Of a stretch of 64,000 nucleotides of DNA, positions 26,645-36,572 are shown piece after piece; the stretch's first letter is position 1; each line of letters opens with the position of its first letter. Under the pieces are notes generated by a model. It was not told where the DNA came from and searched no databases. It worked only from the letters and a program-made list of their open reading frames with translations. A program made the position numbers and the translations under genes. Origin of the DNA: JAAELZ01 sp965237995 (GTDB lineage Bacteria; Pseudomonadota; Gammaproteobacteria; Arenicellales; Poriferihabitantaceae); assembly GCA_965237995.1 (NCBI GenBank), contig CBDEGO010000005.1, positions 323,878-387,877 of the forward strand, written 5' to 3'.

Positions 26645-27820
26645 ATGAGTATAACAAAGCGAACAATTGACAGTCTCGCCTACGAAGGAAACAATAACAG
26701 CAGACACGTTGTATGGGACGATCGCTTACCAGGCTTTGGTGTGCGCGTGTATCCATCAGGGCGCAAAGCCTTCGTATTGTCTTATAGAGCTGAAGGGAGA
26801 AAGCGACAATTAACTATTGGAACATACGGAGCGCTCACTCTAGCGGAAGCTAAAGAGCGAGCTCAAAAGTACCTGGTTACTATTACAGATGGCGATGACC
26901 CTTTAGCTAAACGGATCCAGCGTGCAACGGCTGAAACTCTAGATGCCTTGTGCTCTAAGTATATTGAAAACTACGCGAAGCAAAGAAAAAAGACTTGGTA
27001 TGACGATAAGCTACGTATCGACAACAGAATTCTACCTGCATGGAAAGGCCGAAAAGTTATTAGTATTAAGAGAGCCGATGTTTCTGCATTGCATACACGC
27101 ATAGGTGCTGACACGCCCTATGAAGCTAATAGAGTATTGGCGCTTATATCAAAACTGTTTGATCTCGCAGAACAATGGGGCTTTGTCCCAGCTGGCACAA
27201 CTAACCCTTCAGCGGGTATTGAGAAGTTCAAGGAAAAAAAACGTGACAGATGGGTTACCCAAGAAGAAATGCCAAAGCTAATTCAGTCTATTAATGAGAC
27301 CGAAAGCCACTCAGTAAAGTCAGCGTTGTGGTTATACCTCTTAACTGGGATGCGAAAGACAGAGCTATTAGCTTTAAAATGGGCAGATGTCGATTTACCT
27401 AATATGTTACTGAGTGTTCAAGATACTAAATCAGGTTCGCCACTCTACCTACCACTATCAGTGCCGGCGATAAAGATTTTGGTATCTATTCCCCATGTAA
27501 TTGATAACCCCTATGTTTTTGTAGGCAAGGTAGAAGGGCATCACCTAGTTAACATTGATAAACCGTGGCGCAAAATTAGATCCAACGCAGGTATGGATGA
27601 TGTACGCCTACATGATTTAAGAAGAACAGTAGGTAGCTGGCTAGCGCAATCAGGAAACAGCCTTCACCTAATAGGTAAAGTGCTAAATCACTCTAATACT
27701 TCTACCACGGCGGTATATGCGAGATTTGGTCAAGACCAAGTTAGAACAGCACTAGATAATCATGGTGAGCGAATATTAGAGTTTGCTGAATTTGATAAAG
27801 GAAAGAAGCATGCCAGTTAA
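26645..27820 (+). CDS. int: tyrosine-recombinase integrase (P4 type, DUF4102 arm-binding domain)
   Basis: The protein begins MSITKRTIDSLAYEGNN with an N-terminal arm-binding domain (GFGVRVYPSGRKAFVLSYRA, GTYGALTLAEAKERA). A core-binding domain follows, then a catalytic domain with Arg in LLTGMRKTELLAL, HxxR in HDLRRTVG, a His in LNHSNTSTT and the nucleophile Tyr in AVYARF. All catalytic residues are present. It should insert and excise island II at the tRNA-Lys site; the GGTGACTY pairs at both ends are its likely arm sites. ATG 26645 is preferred over TTG 26627 or GTG 26630. Confidence 0.92.
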   Translation: MSITKRTIDSLAYEGNNNSRHVVWDDRLPGFGVRVYPSGRKAFVLSYRAEGRKRQLTIGTYGALTLAEAKERAQKYLVTITDGDDPLAKRIQRATAETLDALCSKYIENYAKQRKKTWYDDKLRIDNRILPAWKGRKVISIKRADVSALHTRIGADTPYEANRVLALISKLFDLAEQWGFVPAGTTNPSAGIEKFKEKKRDRWVTQEEMPKLIQSINETESHSVKSALWLYLLTGMRKTELLALKWADVDLPNMLLSVQDTKSGSPLYLPLSVPAIKILVSIPHVIDNPYVFVGKVEGHHLVNIDKPWRKIRSNAGMDDVRLHDLRRTVGSWLAQSGNSLHLIGKVLNHSNTSTTAVYARFGQDQVRTALDNHGERILEFAEFDKGKKHAS

Positions 27821-28649
27821 TTTTTTAAGCAAATTCCTCATCAATGGAGAGCTTAAAACAGTAGTTCATGAAGATGGTAGCGCAAGCCTATTTGAACTGG
27901 ATTATGTTTTAGATAACGGTGGAATAGCTCGTATAGAGCTTCCAGACTACAGGTACTGGTTGAGAAAAGAAGTATGGACCGTACGAGAGGCTTTAGCTTT
28001 GTCACTAGGATTAAACGTCAATATGGTCCAACCCTATGTACCAGGCGTAATGCTTTGTGTTCCTGAGGCGGGCCTTGGGGTCTTGTCCAATGAAGTTTGT
28101 GAACGCTTCGATGCCCTTCGTTCGTCAATACTTTTGAAAGATGAGGCTAAATTCACATATGAATTAAAAGCTACACCTAAAGGGTTTATGGAGTTTTTTA
28201 CATCTCACTACCCAGATACAACTCCCTTGAATATGTGGAGTCCAAATATGTTGGCTGAGCGAATAATAGAGATCGGTGAATTGGGATATTTAGTTGCAAG
28301 GATAAGGATTGAAAGATTTAATCTGTTTTTTAACTATATGGGGCAATTGATTGATAACCCATATTGCGAGGATGGGCGAGTTAAAGGAGCTTGCAGTCAT
28401 TTAATAGCTGCATACGATAAATTTTTAAAACAGAACTCCTTAGAGCAAGAAGGTGAGTTTGGGTATTTTAGTACTGAGGACAGAATAAAAGATCTAAAGA
28501 AGGCTCTAAAACTTAAACCTAAGAACGTGACGGAAGACACAATGCGGAAATGGAAAAAGTCGTGGGTAGAAAAAGGTATCACAATTAGACCTTTAGTATT
28601 TCAAGGTGGCCAAGAGAACCCGTGGTCAAATCTAAGTAATTCTGATTAG
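27810..28649 (+). CDS. hypothetical protein, island II
   Basis: About 279 residues starting MPVNFLSKFLINGELKTVV, with an AAAGGA ribosome site, overlapping the integrase end by 11 bases and so translationally linked to it. It contains a segment WTVREALALSLGLNVNMV and a charged C-terminus. No recognisable domain, signal peptide or membrane helix. Close coupling to int and an AlpA-like gene suggests a role in island maintenance, but this is inference only. Confidence 0.7.
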   Translation: MPVNFLSKFLINGELKTVVHEDGSASLFELDYVLDNGGIARIELPDYRYWLRKEVWTVREALALSLGLNVNMVQPYVPGVMLCVPEAGLGVLSNEVCERFDALRSSILLKDEAKFTYELKATPKGFMEFFTSHYPDTTPLNMWSPNMLAERIIEIGELGYLVARIRIERFNLFFNYMGQLIDNPYCEDGRVKGACSHLIAAYDKFLKQNSLEQEGEFGYFSTEDRIKDLKKALKLKPKNVTEDTMRKWKKSWVEKGITIRPLVFQGGQENPWSNLSNSD

Positions 28650-28741
28650 TAATACCCCCACTTAGGGGTGTTTTACCCCCTTCCTGCCCCCCATCCTAGT
28701 TAGGATACTGGAGCCTCCTAAATCAGATAGAGGTGCCAGAA

Positions 28742-28969
28742 ATGTCAACTAACTACAACACCGCACAATTAGCGGAGTATTTACAAATTTCACGCAGAAC
28801 ACTAGAGCGCTGGAGGTTGTCCGGTGACGGGCCTGCTTATTTGAAGCTAGGCTCCCGCGTTTTATATTCATCAGAACAAGTTGAGCGATGGCTAGCTAAC
28901 TGCGAAACAGTATCTACGTCACAACAAATAGTTAATGAAGAGCGAGACTCATATGATAGCTATGAGTAA
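28742..28969 (+). CDS. AlpA/MerR-like helix-turn-helix protein (excisionase type)
   Basis: 75 residues with the HTH_17 pattern YNTAQLAEYLQISRRTLERW then GPAYLKLGSRVLYSSEQVERWL, the form of AlpA and small excisionases. GAGGTG precedes the ATG at 28742. In P4-type islands these proteins activate integrase or act as recombination directionality factors. A likely regulator of island II excision. Confidence 0.85.
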   Translation: MSTNYNTAQLAEYLQISRRTLERWRLSGDGPAYLKLGSRVLYSSEQVERWLANCETVSTSQQIVNEERDSYDSYE

Positions 28970-29825
28970 GCAACTAGCGGAAAAACCACCCTTGAATTCC
29001 GCAAGTTCAGAAATAAAGGGAGTAATGAATGACGGTGTTACTTTGTCTTTTGGTAAGAATGTTAAGGATAAAATGGAAATGGTCGTTTTGTCTAAAGAGT
29101 TCGGTGAATACAAAGGTGTGTTAACTAGCCACAAAGCCTTTAGTGATAAGTTAGCAGCGTCTTATTTTGTTGCTGCCCATATTGATGGTTCGCGTAACAA
29201 ATATAATTTAGTGACTGAAACATCTAGAGGAATGATCGTCCTAGATGGCGACAAGGCCGTAGTCGATGGTGAGATAATTGAGAACTTAGCACCACAACCT
29301 AGAGCAGTGTTTGATGGGATTGTTGAGTTAGGTTTAAGTTGTATGGTTTACACAACTTGGAGTCATGGTGAAGTATTTATAGATGATGATGGTGTAGAGC
29401 GCACCAAAGTTAAGTGGCGAGCGGTTATTCTATGGCAAGGTAAGGAATGGCGTAAGGGCGTAGGCTGGATTGTTGATGCATTAAATGACAAAGGCATTGG
29501 TGTGGTTGCAGTTAATGAAATGGTTAATGAAGCCACTGCTTGGTTTCTACCTTCCTATCATCCTGACAGAAAAGATAGCGTAGAAAAATATAGCTTTTTG
29601 GACGGAGTGGCACTTACTCAAACGCTAAATGGACATCCCAAGCACCCTGAAGCTTTTGAAGGCAATGTACTCAGCAAAGTACTTTGTGATACGAAAGTAC
29701 TAGGTATTACAAAAGATCAAAGAACAAAGAACAAAGAACAAAGCCCTCGGATGGTTTCCCTGCAATTGGAGGACGAATTTCAAGTGATGAACTACTTGCA
29801 CTCTTTTCGTTTGTTGGGGATGTAA
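28953..29825 (+). CDS. replication protein, N-terminal part (primase-like)
   Basis: The product resembles the N-terminal region of phage/island primase-helicases: CMVYTTWSHGE, VKWRAVILWQGKEWRKGVGW and TAWFLPSYHPDRKDSVEKY follow the usual order of a primase-like domain. ATG 28953, preceded by GAAGAGCGAG, is the preferred start (28935 and 28962 are alternatives). After a heptanucleotide repeat at 29712-29743 the frame diverges from that of the next gene and ends at 29825 with about 27 residues that look spurious. Probably the first half of one gene with 29744-31450. Confidence 0.65.
   Translation: MIAMSKQLAEKPPLNSASSEIKGVMNDGVTLSFGKNVKDKMEMVVLSKEFGEYKGVLTSHKAFSDKLAASYFVAAHIDGSRNKYNLVTETSRGMIVLDGDKAVVDGEIIENLAPQPRAVFDGIVELGLSCMVYTTWSHGEVFIDDDGVERTKVKWRAVILWQGKEWRKGVGWIVDALNDKGIGVVAVNEMVNEATAWFLPSYHPDRKDSVEKYSFLDGVALTQTLNGHPKHPEAFEGNVLSKVLCDTKVLGITKDQRTKNKEQSPRMVSLQLEDEFQVMNYLHSFRLLGM
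29712..29743 (+). repeat. heptanucleotide repeat AAAGAAC inside the primase gene
   Basis: AAAGATC followed by three perfect AAAGAAC units and AAAG. Seven bases equal one extra base modulo three; one additional unit would bring the upstream and downstream reading frames into register. Confidence 0.7.
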
Positions 29826-31450
29826 AGCAAGATGTCTGGAACCCCGTCAGCTGCCCAACAGACAAACATCCTAACGGTGATAGGAATCCGTCTGCGGGCG
29901 TGTTTTTTTCTACTGCAACTGGTAAGACAATGTTTAATTGTTTTGCTGGATGTGGAACGCAGCAGATCCTAGATGCAATAGATCTAGATTGGAATTTAAT
30001 TCCGCAGGCAGATCCGAAAACAGGGTTTCATATTCTTGATAGCATGGGCAGCGGGTATGCCGCATTGCAGTCTTCACAAATCATCGAAGCAGCTACACAA
30101 ATTAATAGTGGTGATGTTTGTTCTGTAGAGCTAGAAAACCTACACTTAAACAGTACCTCAAAAGCTAAAAATTTAAGGGAGTTAACCTACCAGTATATTT
30201 TCATTATTGATTCTGGTCATTACTACAATCGAATAACCGGCTACGCCTGCACTCATCAAGCGTTCAATACTGCATACGCCAGCTTGAACTTAAGAGATAA
30301 GTCTGGCCGAGCTATTAAGCCAACAACAGCAATGGAAAGGAGTGATGAATTTGTAGTTGCGGATGGCAGGGGGTGGATGCCTCAACCCGATGAAAAAGAG
30401 CTACCCTTGATAAATGAATCAGGTGCGATGTTGGCAAACTTGTGGCGTGGTTTTGCAATTACTTCCAAGGAGGGTAGTGTCCAACCATGGACAGATTTAG
30501 CTGAACATTTAATTCCAGACGAACAGGAACGAAGCCACTTTATAGATAGAGTAGCTTTTGATATTCAGTTCCCTCACGAAAAACCAAATTGGCATATTGT
30601 CTTTATAGGAGTACATGGTGCGGGGAAGGAGGCAATATTAACCCCGTTGTGTAGAATCTTTGGTGAAGCAGCAACAACAATAGGAAACAACGAAGCTAAG
30701 TCTGATTTTGACGACGGGTTCGCTAAAACTAAGGTGGTGGTTTATTCAGAAGTACAGGGCTTAAGCGGGGATGCAATGGAAGAGATGAAACGCAAGGCAA
30801 CAACTGGTGCTTCAGAGATGTATACGCTAAACCCAAAAGGCGAAAAGAAAATCAGACAGCGTAATTTATGGTCTTTGTATCTCGTCACTAACAACCAAGA
30901 CGCCATGAAGTTAGAGCAAACTGAAAGAAGGTTCTACGTTCTCGAATGCAAAAGTCCAATGACATCCGATCAGATCAGGGCTTACTTTAACGATTGGTTA
31001 AATAAGCAGGGCTCACAGCACTTATTCGATTGGTTGCTTAAGCGTGATTTATCTAAGTTCAATCCTAACCAAATACCAGGGCGAACAGCGGCGTTTTACA
31101 AAATGATCAGTGCCACGAGGTCGGACTATCACGTTCTCTTGGAGGAGTGCATGGCAGAAGGTTGCTTTAGCTTTAAGGACGGGTTCGTAGATGAAAAGCA
31201 ACTACGCACACATTTAAGTGCCAATGGTGCAAGTTCAAAACTAACGACAGTTTCTAACTGGCTTATGCAGCAAGGCTACGCTAAGTATCAAGGTCAAGTA
31301 CGCAAGAAGGAGAACGGTCAAACTCTAACGCTCCCTCGATCAATATATTATACGCAAGAGCTTTTAGATAAGTCGGTAAGTGAGCTATACGACTATGTGC
31401 GTGAATCAAGGAAGGGTGCTCAAAATGACTCAACCTTGTTCAACAAATAG
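29744..31450 (+). CDS. replication protein, zinc ribbon plus SF3-type helicase part (DUF5906-like)
   Basis: Coding character starts before any usable start codon: the frame is open from 29690, and SDELLALFSFVGDV leads into a CHC2-like zinc ribbon (CPTDKHPNGDRNPS ... FNCFAGCG). A central NTPase region follows (IVFIGVHGAGKEAILTPLCR; later YLVTNNQDAMKLEQTERRFY) of the SF3/DUF5906 type, then a winged C-terminal region. The first near-usual start is GTG 29900, after the first zinc ligands, so the product most likely depends on joining with the upstream reading frame. Expected role: initiating replication of the excised island. Confidence 0.7.
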   Translation, partial: PSDGFPAIGGRISSDELLALFSFVGDVKQDVWNPVSCPTDKHPNGDRNPSAGVFFSTATGKTMFNCFAGCGTQQILDAIDLDWNLIPQADPKTGFHILDSMGSGYAALQSSQIIEAATQINSGDVCSVELENLHLNSTSKAKNLRELTYQYIFIIDSGHYYNRITGYACTHQAFNTAYASLNLRDKSGRAIKPTTAMERSDEFVVADGRGWMPQPDEKELPLINESGAMLANLWRGFAITSKEGSVQPWTDLAEHLIPDEQERSHFIDRVAFDIQFPHEKPNWHIVFIGVHGAGKEAILTPLCRIFGEAATTIGNNEAKSDFDDGFAKTKVVVYSEVQGLSGDAMEEMKRKATTGASEMYTLNPKGEKKIRQRNLWSLYLVTNNQDAMKLEQTERRFYVLECKSPMTSDQIRAYFNDWLNKQGSQHLFDWLLKRDLSKFNPNQIPGRTAAFYKMISATRSDYHVLLEECMAEGCFSFKDGFVDEKQLRTHLSANGASSKLTTVSNWLMQQGYAKYQGQVRKKENGQTLTLPRSIYYTQELLDKSVSELYDYVRESRKGAQNDSTLFNK

Positions 31451-31466
31451 GCAACATTTCACAATG

Positions 31467-31641
31467 ATTGAACACCGTCTAAACCCCACCAACAGTGACG
31501 TTGAGAGGATAGATGTTCAAGTGTTCAATATAATATTAAATATAAAAGTAATAGAAAATAAATATTAATAACGCAGTGTATAGCTATGCATGGTTATGTT
31601 CTAAGCGGTTAAGTCAACTGAACACTTGAGCATTGAACACT
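31467..31641. repeat. iteron-like TTGAACA repeats downstream of the replication gene
   Basis: TTGAACA or close TGAACAC copies occur on + at 31468, 31619 and 31633, and on - at 31514-31520 and 31522-31528. They include an 11-bp inverted pair, TCAAGTGTTCA (about 31517) and TGAACACTTGA (31619). The AT-rich stretch 31527-31566 lies between them. No gene is seen in 31451-31798. Confidence 0.45.
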
Positions 31642-31798
31642 CGAAATAAAGCTATATTAAGATTTAGAGAAATAGAGCTGAGACCTGTTCTATTTGAAAA
31701 CACTACTTACTACTCCCAAGGTCACGATCGCGGGCAAGCTGAAAGCGAGTCCATAAATTTCTAATATCAACCAAGCTTGATGCTTGAGGAGTACATCA

Positions 31799-32239
31799 AT
31801 GAGCAGTATAAATACCGTAAATATACATATACCTGTAGATCCGACAGATACCCACCGTTTGCTAAGATCATTTGATGGGTCACTGGGCCCGATCAAAAAA
31901 CTAAGCTTCAAACTCAGACTTAATGAAGCAAAGCACGTCTGTAACGAGTTAGAACGTGCAGCTGTAATGGGTGAGCTTGAACCTGCTGAATACTTATTAT
32001 TACCGGCACTGATGCCAGACAGATACGTGGATTACACAATTGAATTCGTTAATGGACAAATACGAAAAGGCAGCTGTAAGGCAGAAACGATTCAGTTTAA
32101 GCTATTAGATGATCTTGGCGAAGCCGCTATTGTACGCTATGGCGATGAGCTAATCCAAGCTGGCCTACCTAACGATGTTATTAATAAGTGGCGAGAGTTT
32201 AGAAAGTTAGATAAAAATCTCCAAGACCTCCTTAGCTAG
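31799..32239 (+). CDS. hypothetical protein, 146 aa
   Basis: Starts MSSINTVNIHIPVDPTDTH after a GAGGAG ribosome site. It is charged and soluble, with segments EAKHVCNELERAAVMGELEPAEYLLLPALM and VDYTIEFVNGQIRKGSCKAE. No family recognised. It stands alone between the replication region and the restriction locus. Confidence 0.6.
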   Translation: MSSINTVNIHIPVDPTDTHRLLRSFDGSLGPIKKLSFKLRLNEAKHVCNELERAAVMGELEPAEYLLLPALMPDRYVDYTIEFVNGQIRKGSCKAETIQFKLLDDLGEAAIVRYGDELIQAGLPNDVINKWREFRKLDKNLQDLLS

Positions 32240-32407
32240 GATATCAATTTAATATCTTATCTGTATATAGGTAAGGTGTGTGAAAAGATTGATACGTTAC
32301 TGTCATATTCACAGTTGACGCACTAACTAACTACTTACACCTTGCCTATCTAAGATTAATAGGTAGTATCTAGACAACAGCAGGACAATAAACCAGATCA
32401 AATTCGT

Positions 32408-33970
32408 ATGACGGAATCACAAAAGAAAAAACTAGAACAACAACTTTGGAATATCGCCAATGAGCTGCGCGGCAAGATGGCCGCTGATGAGTTTCGTGAT
32501 TACATTCTGGGGTTTATCTTCTATAAGTATCTTTCTGAAAAGCAGAATCTCTTCGCCAATAAACTATTAGAAACCGAAAGCGTTAAAAGCTATAACGACG
32601 TTACTGATGAAGATGACATTGAAGCCATTAAAGAAGATTCTCTGCTAAAACTAGGTTACTTCCTGCACCCTAAGGAATTATTCAGCGCCATCACCATAAA
32701 GGGCAACGCAGACACTGAAGACGAAAGCAATTTCATCCTTGAAGACTTGCAAAGCATTCTCAATAGTATTGAGCAATCTACCATGGGCACCGATAGCGAG
32801 GATGATTTCAACCAGCTATTTGAAGACCTAGACCTTAACAGCACTAAACTAGGCCGTAGTGTTGAGGCACGTAATGCGCTTATCGCTAAAGTGCTTTCTC
32901 ATCTAGGTAAAATAGACTTTGAACTAGAAGAGGCAGATGCAGACGTTTTGGGCGACGCCTATGAATACTTAATCGCACAATTCGCATCAGGTGCAGGTAA
33001 AAAAGCAGGGGAGTTTTATACCCCACAGCAGGTCTCTAAAATCCTAGCGAAAATAGTTACGCTAGATAAAAAGAGAATTAAATCAGCTTACGACCCCACT
33101 TGTGGTTCTGGCTCTCTACTATTGCGTATTGCCAAAGAAACCGAGGTAGGCGCATTCTATGGTCAAGAGCTCAACCGCACCACCTACAACCTTGCACGAA
33201 TGAACATGATATTGCACGACGTGCACTTCAGCCAGTTCGACATCAAGCAAGAAGACACCTTAGAACACCCCCAACATCTTGAAGAACGCTTTGAAGCTGT
33301 CGTAGCAAACCCGCCCTTTTCTGCCAAATGGAAAGGCAAGGATAATCCGCTCAATGAAACGGATGACCGCTTTAGCCAGTACGGACGCATAGCACCGAGC
33401 ACCAAGGCAGACTTCGCCTTTGTGCAACACATGATCTACCAAATGGCCGACAACGGCACCATGGCCATTGTGTTGCCGCATGGCGTGCTGTTTAGAGGGG
33501 CAGCCGAAGGCACCATTCGTGAATACATTATTAAAGAGCAAAACTTTCTTGATGCAGTAATCGGCCTGCCTGCTAACTTGTTTTATGGCACCAGTATTCC
33601 CGCCTGCATTTTAGTGTTTAAAAAATGCCGAGTGGATGACGACAATATTCTGTTTATAGATGCGTCACAAGAGTTTGAAAAAGTGGGCAATCAAAACGCC
33701 TTGACTGAAGAGCATGTTGTAAAAATAATGGAGGCTTATCAGCAGCGTGAAGAGCAAGATAAATATGCCTATGTAGCCTCGCTCGATGAAGTTAAAGAAA
33801 ACGACTACAACCTCAATATTCCACGTTATGTGGATACCTTTGAGGAAGAGGAGGCGGTGGATATTGAAGCAGTAGCTGATGAGCTAAAAGCTTTGGAAGC
33901 GGATATGCAGACAACAGATAAAACGATCGCAGGGTTTTGTAAAGAGCTGGGTATTTCTAGCCCGTTCTAA
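32408..33970 (+). CDS. hsdM: type I restriction-modification methyltransferase subunit HsdM
   Basis: 520 residues. The N-terminal HsdM helical domain (LWNIANELRGKMAADEFRDY, FIFYKYLSEK) is followed by the N6-adenine methyltransferase core with SAM motif YDPTCGSGSLLLR and catalytic VANPPFSAKW (NPPF). It methylates adenine in the site chosen by HsdS. The frame is intact, which together with the broken HsdS and HsdR frames matters for whether the system works. Confidence 0.95.
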   Translation: MTESQKKKLEQQLWNIANELRGKMAADEFRDYILGFIFYKYLSEKQNLFANKLLETESVKSYNDVTDEDDIEAIKEDSLLKLGYFLHPKELFSAITIKGNADTEDESNFILEDLQSILNSIEQSTMGTDSEDDFNQLFEDLDLNSTKLGRSVEARNALIAKVLSHLGKIDFELEEADADVLGDAYEYLIAQFASGAGKKAGEFYTPQQVSKILAKIVTLDKKRIKSAYDPTCGSGSLLLRIAKETEVGAFYGQELNRTTYNLARMNMILHDVHFSQFDIKQEDTLEHPQHLEERFEAVVANPPFSAKWKGKDNPLNETDDRFSQYGRIAPSTKADFAFVQHMIYQMADNGTMAIVLPHGVLFRGAAEGTIREYIIKEQNFLDAVIGLPANLFYGTSIPACILVFKKCRVDDDNILFIDASQEFEKVGNQNALTEEHVVKIMEAYQQREEQDKYAYVASLDEVKENDYNLNIPRYVDTFEEEEAVDIEAVADELKALEADMQTTDKTIAGFCKELGISSPF

Positions 33971-33982
33971 TAAAGGATGCGT

Positions 33983-35151
33983 ATGACGACAATAGAACAA
34001 CAAGCCTTGCCAACGCTAAGGTTTCCTGAGTTTAATGGAGAATGGAATGAAAGGCGTATTGGCGAATTTACTTTAAAGGTTGGTAGTGGAAGCACGCCTC
34101 GTGGAGGATCAAAGGTCTATTCAACAAGTGGCATACCTTTTATAAGAAGTCAGAATGTAATAAGTAATCGACTATTATTAAACGAAGTAACGTATATCAA
34201 TGCCAAGATACATAATGGAATGAAAGGAAGTACTGTGCAATCAAATGACCTACTATTGAATATCACAGGGGCATCAATCGGTCGAAGTTGCGTTGTTCCG
34301 GAAGACTTTCATGAGGGTAACGTCAATCAACATGTTTGCATCATTCGAGTTAATAACAGTCAATCAACTCATTTCACTCAGGCGTTTCTCAGCTCTTATC
34401 AGGGGCAAAAGATTATTTTGCGCGCTCAGGTTGGAGGCGGCAGAGAGGGTCTAAATTTTCAGGGAATAAAATCAATAAAATTCTTTTGTCCCAAAAAGCC
34501 AGAGCAACAAAAAATCGCCTCATTCCTCTCCGCAGTCGATACCAAAATAGAGCAGTTAGAAAAGAAAAAAGCCTTATTAGAACAATACAAAAAAGGCATG
34601 ATGCAAAAGCTCTTCAGCCAACAACTTCGCTTCAAAGACGAGCAAGGCAATGATTATCCTGATTGGGAGGAAAAGCGGTTGGGAGAGGTTCTAACTATAG
34701 GAAGTGGAAGAGATTACAAACATTTAGCTTCTGGTGGGATACCGGTATATGGAACAGGTGGATATATGACGGGTGTGAATGAATATCTTCACGATGGTGA
34801 AAGCGTATGTATTGGGAGAAAAGGGACTATTGATAAACCTATGTATTTAAACCAAAAATTTGGACTGTGGATACTCTTTTTTATACTCACTCGTTCATGT
34901 CATCTATTCCAAGGTTTATTTACGCGGTGTTTCAAAAAATAAACTGGAAAAAATACAACGAGGCTTCGGGAGTCCCTAGTTTGTCAAAGACGACCATTGA
35001 GAAAATTCCAGTTTTTATGCCATCAGAAAAAGAACAACGAAAAATAGCAAATCTCCTTTCGGCCATAGATCAAAAAATTAACCTCATCACCACTGAACTT
35101 GAAAAATCTCATTCATTCAAAAAAGGTTTACTTCAACAGATGTTTATATAG
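33983..35151 (+). pseudogene. hsdS: type I specificity subunit HsdS, one-base frameshift
   Basis: Two target-recognition domains: the first after LRFPEFNGEWNERRIGEFT with a conserved spacer helix (KIASFLSAVDTKIEQLEKKK), the second after DWEEKRLGEVLTIGSG with its own spacer (KIANLLSAIDQKI). The frame breaks at about 34862, where a T run appears one base short; after correction YLNQKF continues into WTVDTLFYTHSF. The rest is normal. Either a sequencing error, a slip that removes the second domain, or inactivation. ATG 33983 fits the AAAGGA site better than 33977. Confidence 0.85.
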
Positions 35152-35153
35152 CA

Positions 35154-35353
35154 ATGGCCATTTTGATCAGCTTGCAGAATCATGTGCTGCGGAGTTCAAC
35201 GCGTTCTTAATGGAAGTGTTAAAGCCCAATAACCGATGGTTGAATTATTACTATTGGAATGAAGAATTTCTTACACGCCTAGGAGGAGGACTACGATATA
35301 AGAATATTTACTTAAATGAAAACACGAGGAAAAGAGTTAAACCAACATGGTAG
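35154..35353 (+). pseudogene. small unknown gene between hsdS and the FRG gene, frameshifted
   Basis: From ATG 35154, adding one C in the CC run gives a 66-residue protein MAHFDQLAESCAAEFNAF...LTRLGGGLRYKNIYLNENTR that ends at 35353, overlapping the start of the next gene. The protein-like character and overlaps on both sides suggest a true small gene in the operon. Family unknown. Confidence 0.4.
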
Positions 35354-36567
35354 GAAATATTTTGAAAAAAAACTATAACTGGACAAATCAGCAAAACGAA
35401 ATTGAGTTTTACTTAGGAGGTAAGGCTAACAGGATACAGCCAAATATAAAGAACATAGCTTCAATTCTATCTCTAAAAACTACTAGCTATCCTCAGCGTC
35501 AGCACGAATACATTATCGAATATGTCTACCTCGATATACTTAGAAAATTTTTTGAAGAACATGAAGAGCTTATTCGCAAGGAAGCTTTAGAAAAGCAGAG
35601 AGTAAACTTTATCATTTCATATATTTCTTACGTCATGCAGCATCTTAAGGAAACAGCGATACCAAAAGAAATAGGTAAAGAATATACCCGGTATACAACA
35701 ACCTCAGAGCACAGCGAACTCATATCAAAATTAGATATGATTGATGCTGTTAAAAATGATTCTGTAAATCCAAATTTGAGAGAACACGTTAAGCATCTAT
35801 TTGTATTAAGCCACCTAAACAAAAAGATGCATTTTATTTTCTCAATTGAAGGCTCACCAGATAACGAAGAAATGCGTGAAACTTTAGATGTTATGCAAGA
35901 TAGCAAATCATCAAACGATTACGCAAGTTTTTATAGGGGGCAGGCAAGCTCCTTTTGGGAGTTGGATTCTAGCCTAACTCGAGAGAAGAATTTTTTAACA
36001 AAGGAAAAAGACCTTTACTACGAAATCCTTTCCTTAAAACCAGATGAATTTTCAAACGATGATTCAGTATATGAGCGCTTAATTACAATGCAACATTACG
36101 GTATGCCAACAAGGCTGATGGACTTAACACGAAATCCACTAGTTGCCATGTTTTTCGCCTGTAACAATAAAGAGCTTAGCTACCAAGATGGTGCAATCTA
36201 TATGTTTACTCCAAAGGCTGATGAGTTATTGAATTTTGAAGATGAGCATCTTAAATGCCTCCGCAGCTATTATGCTGGGGAAAGTGATTTTGAAAATGAT
36301 GATTTGATTAACCAGGTGCGCTATATCCGAGGTATTGCTAAAAACCAGAGAATCAGTAATCAGAGCGGAGATTTTCTATTTGTGGGAAATGTCGAAAACA
36401 AGATAACTGAAATAGAAGAAAAGCTCGAACGAATAATTGTTATTGATGCAAAGGCTAAGAAGGTTTTGTTGGAATTACTCGAAAAACTTAATATGCATGG
36501 CGGCTCAGTTTATCCAGATTTAACCCATATGAGTAATTACATCAAAGATAAATATATGAATCATTAG
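35347..36567 (+). CDS. FRG-domain protein in the type I RM operon
   Basis: 406 residues. The C-terminal half has the FRG signature: FYRGQASSFWELDSSLTRE, then ITMQHYGMPTRLMDLTRNPL and VAMFFACN. The N-terminal half is helical and unassigned. FRG domains are found in accessory genes of restriction loci and other defence regions; the biochemical activity is not established. Encoded between hsdS and hsdR, with hsdR starting 6 bases after its stop, so it is part of the operon. Frame intact. Confidence 0.78.
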   Translation: MVGNILKKNYNWTNQQNEIEFYLGGKANRIQPNIKNIASILSLKTTSYPQRQHEYIIEYVYLDILRKFFEEHEELIRKEALEKQRVNFIISYISYVMQHLKETAIPKEIGKEYTRYTTTSEHSELISKLDMIDAVKNDSVNPNLREHVKHLFVLSHLNKKMHFIFSIEGSPDNEEMRETLDVMQDSKSSNDYASFYRGQASSFWELDSSLTREKNFLTKEKDLYYEILSLKPDEFSNDDSVYERLITMQHYGMPTRLMDLTRNPLVAMFFACNNKELSYQDGAIYMFTPKADELLNFEDEHLKCLRSYYAGESDFENDDLINQVRYIRGIAKNQRISNQSGDFLFVGNVENKITEIEEKLERIIVIDAKAKKVLLELLEKLNMHGGSVYPDLTHMSNYIKDKYMNH

Positions 36568-36572
36568 TGTAT

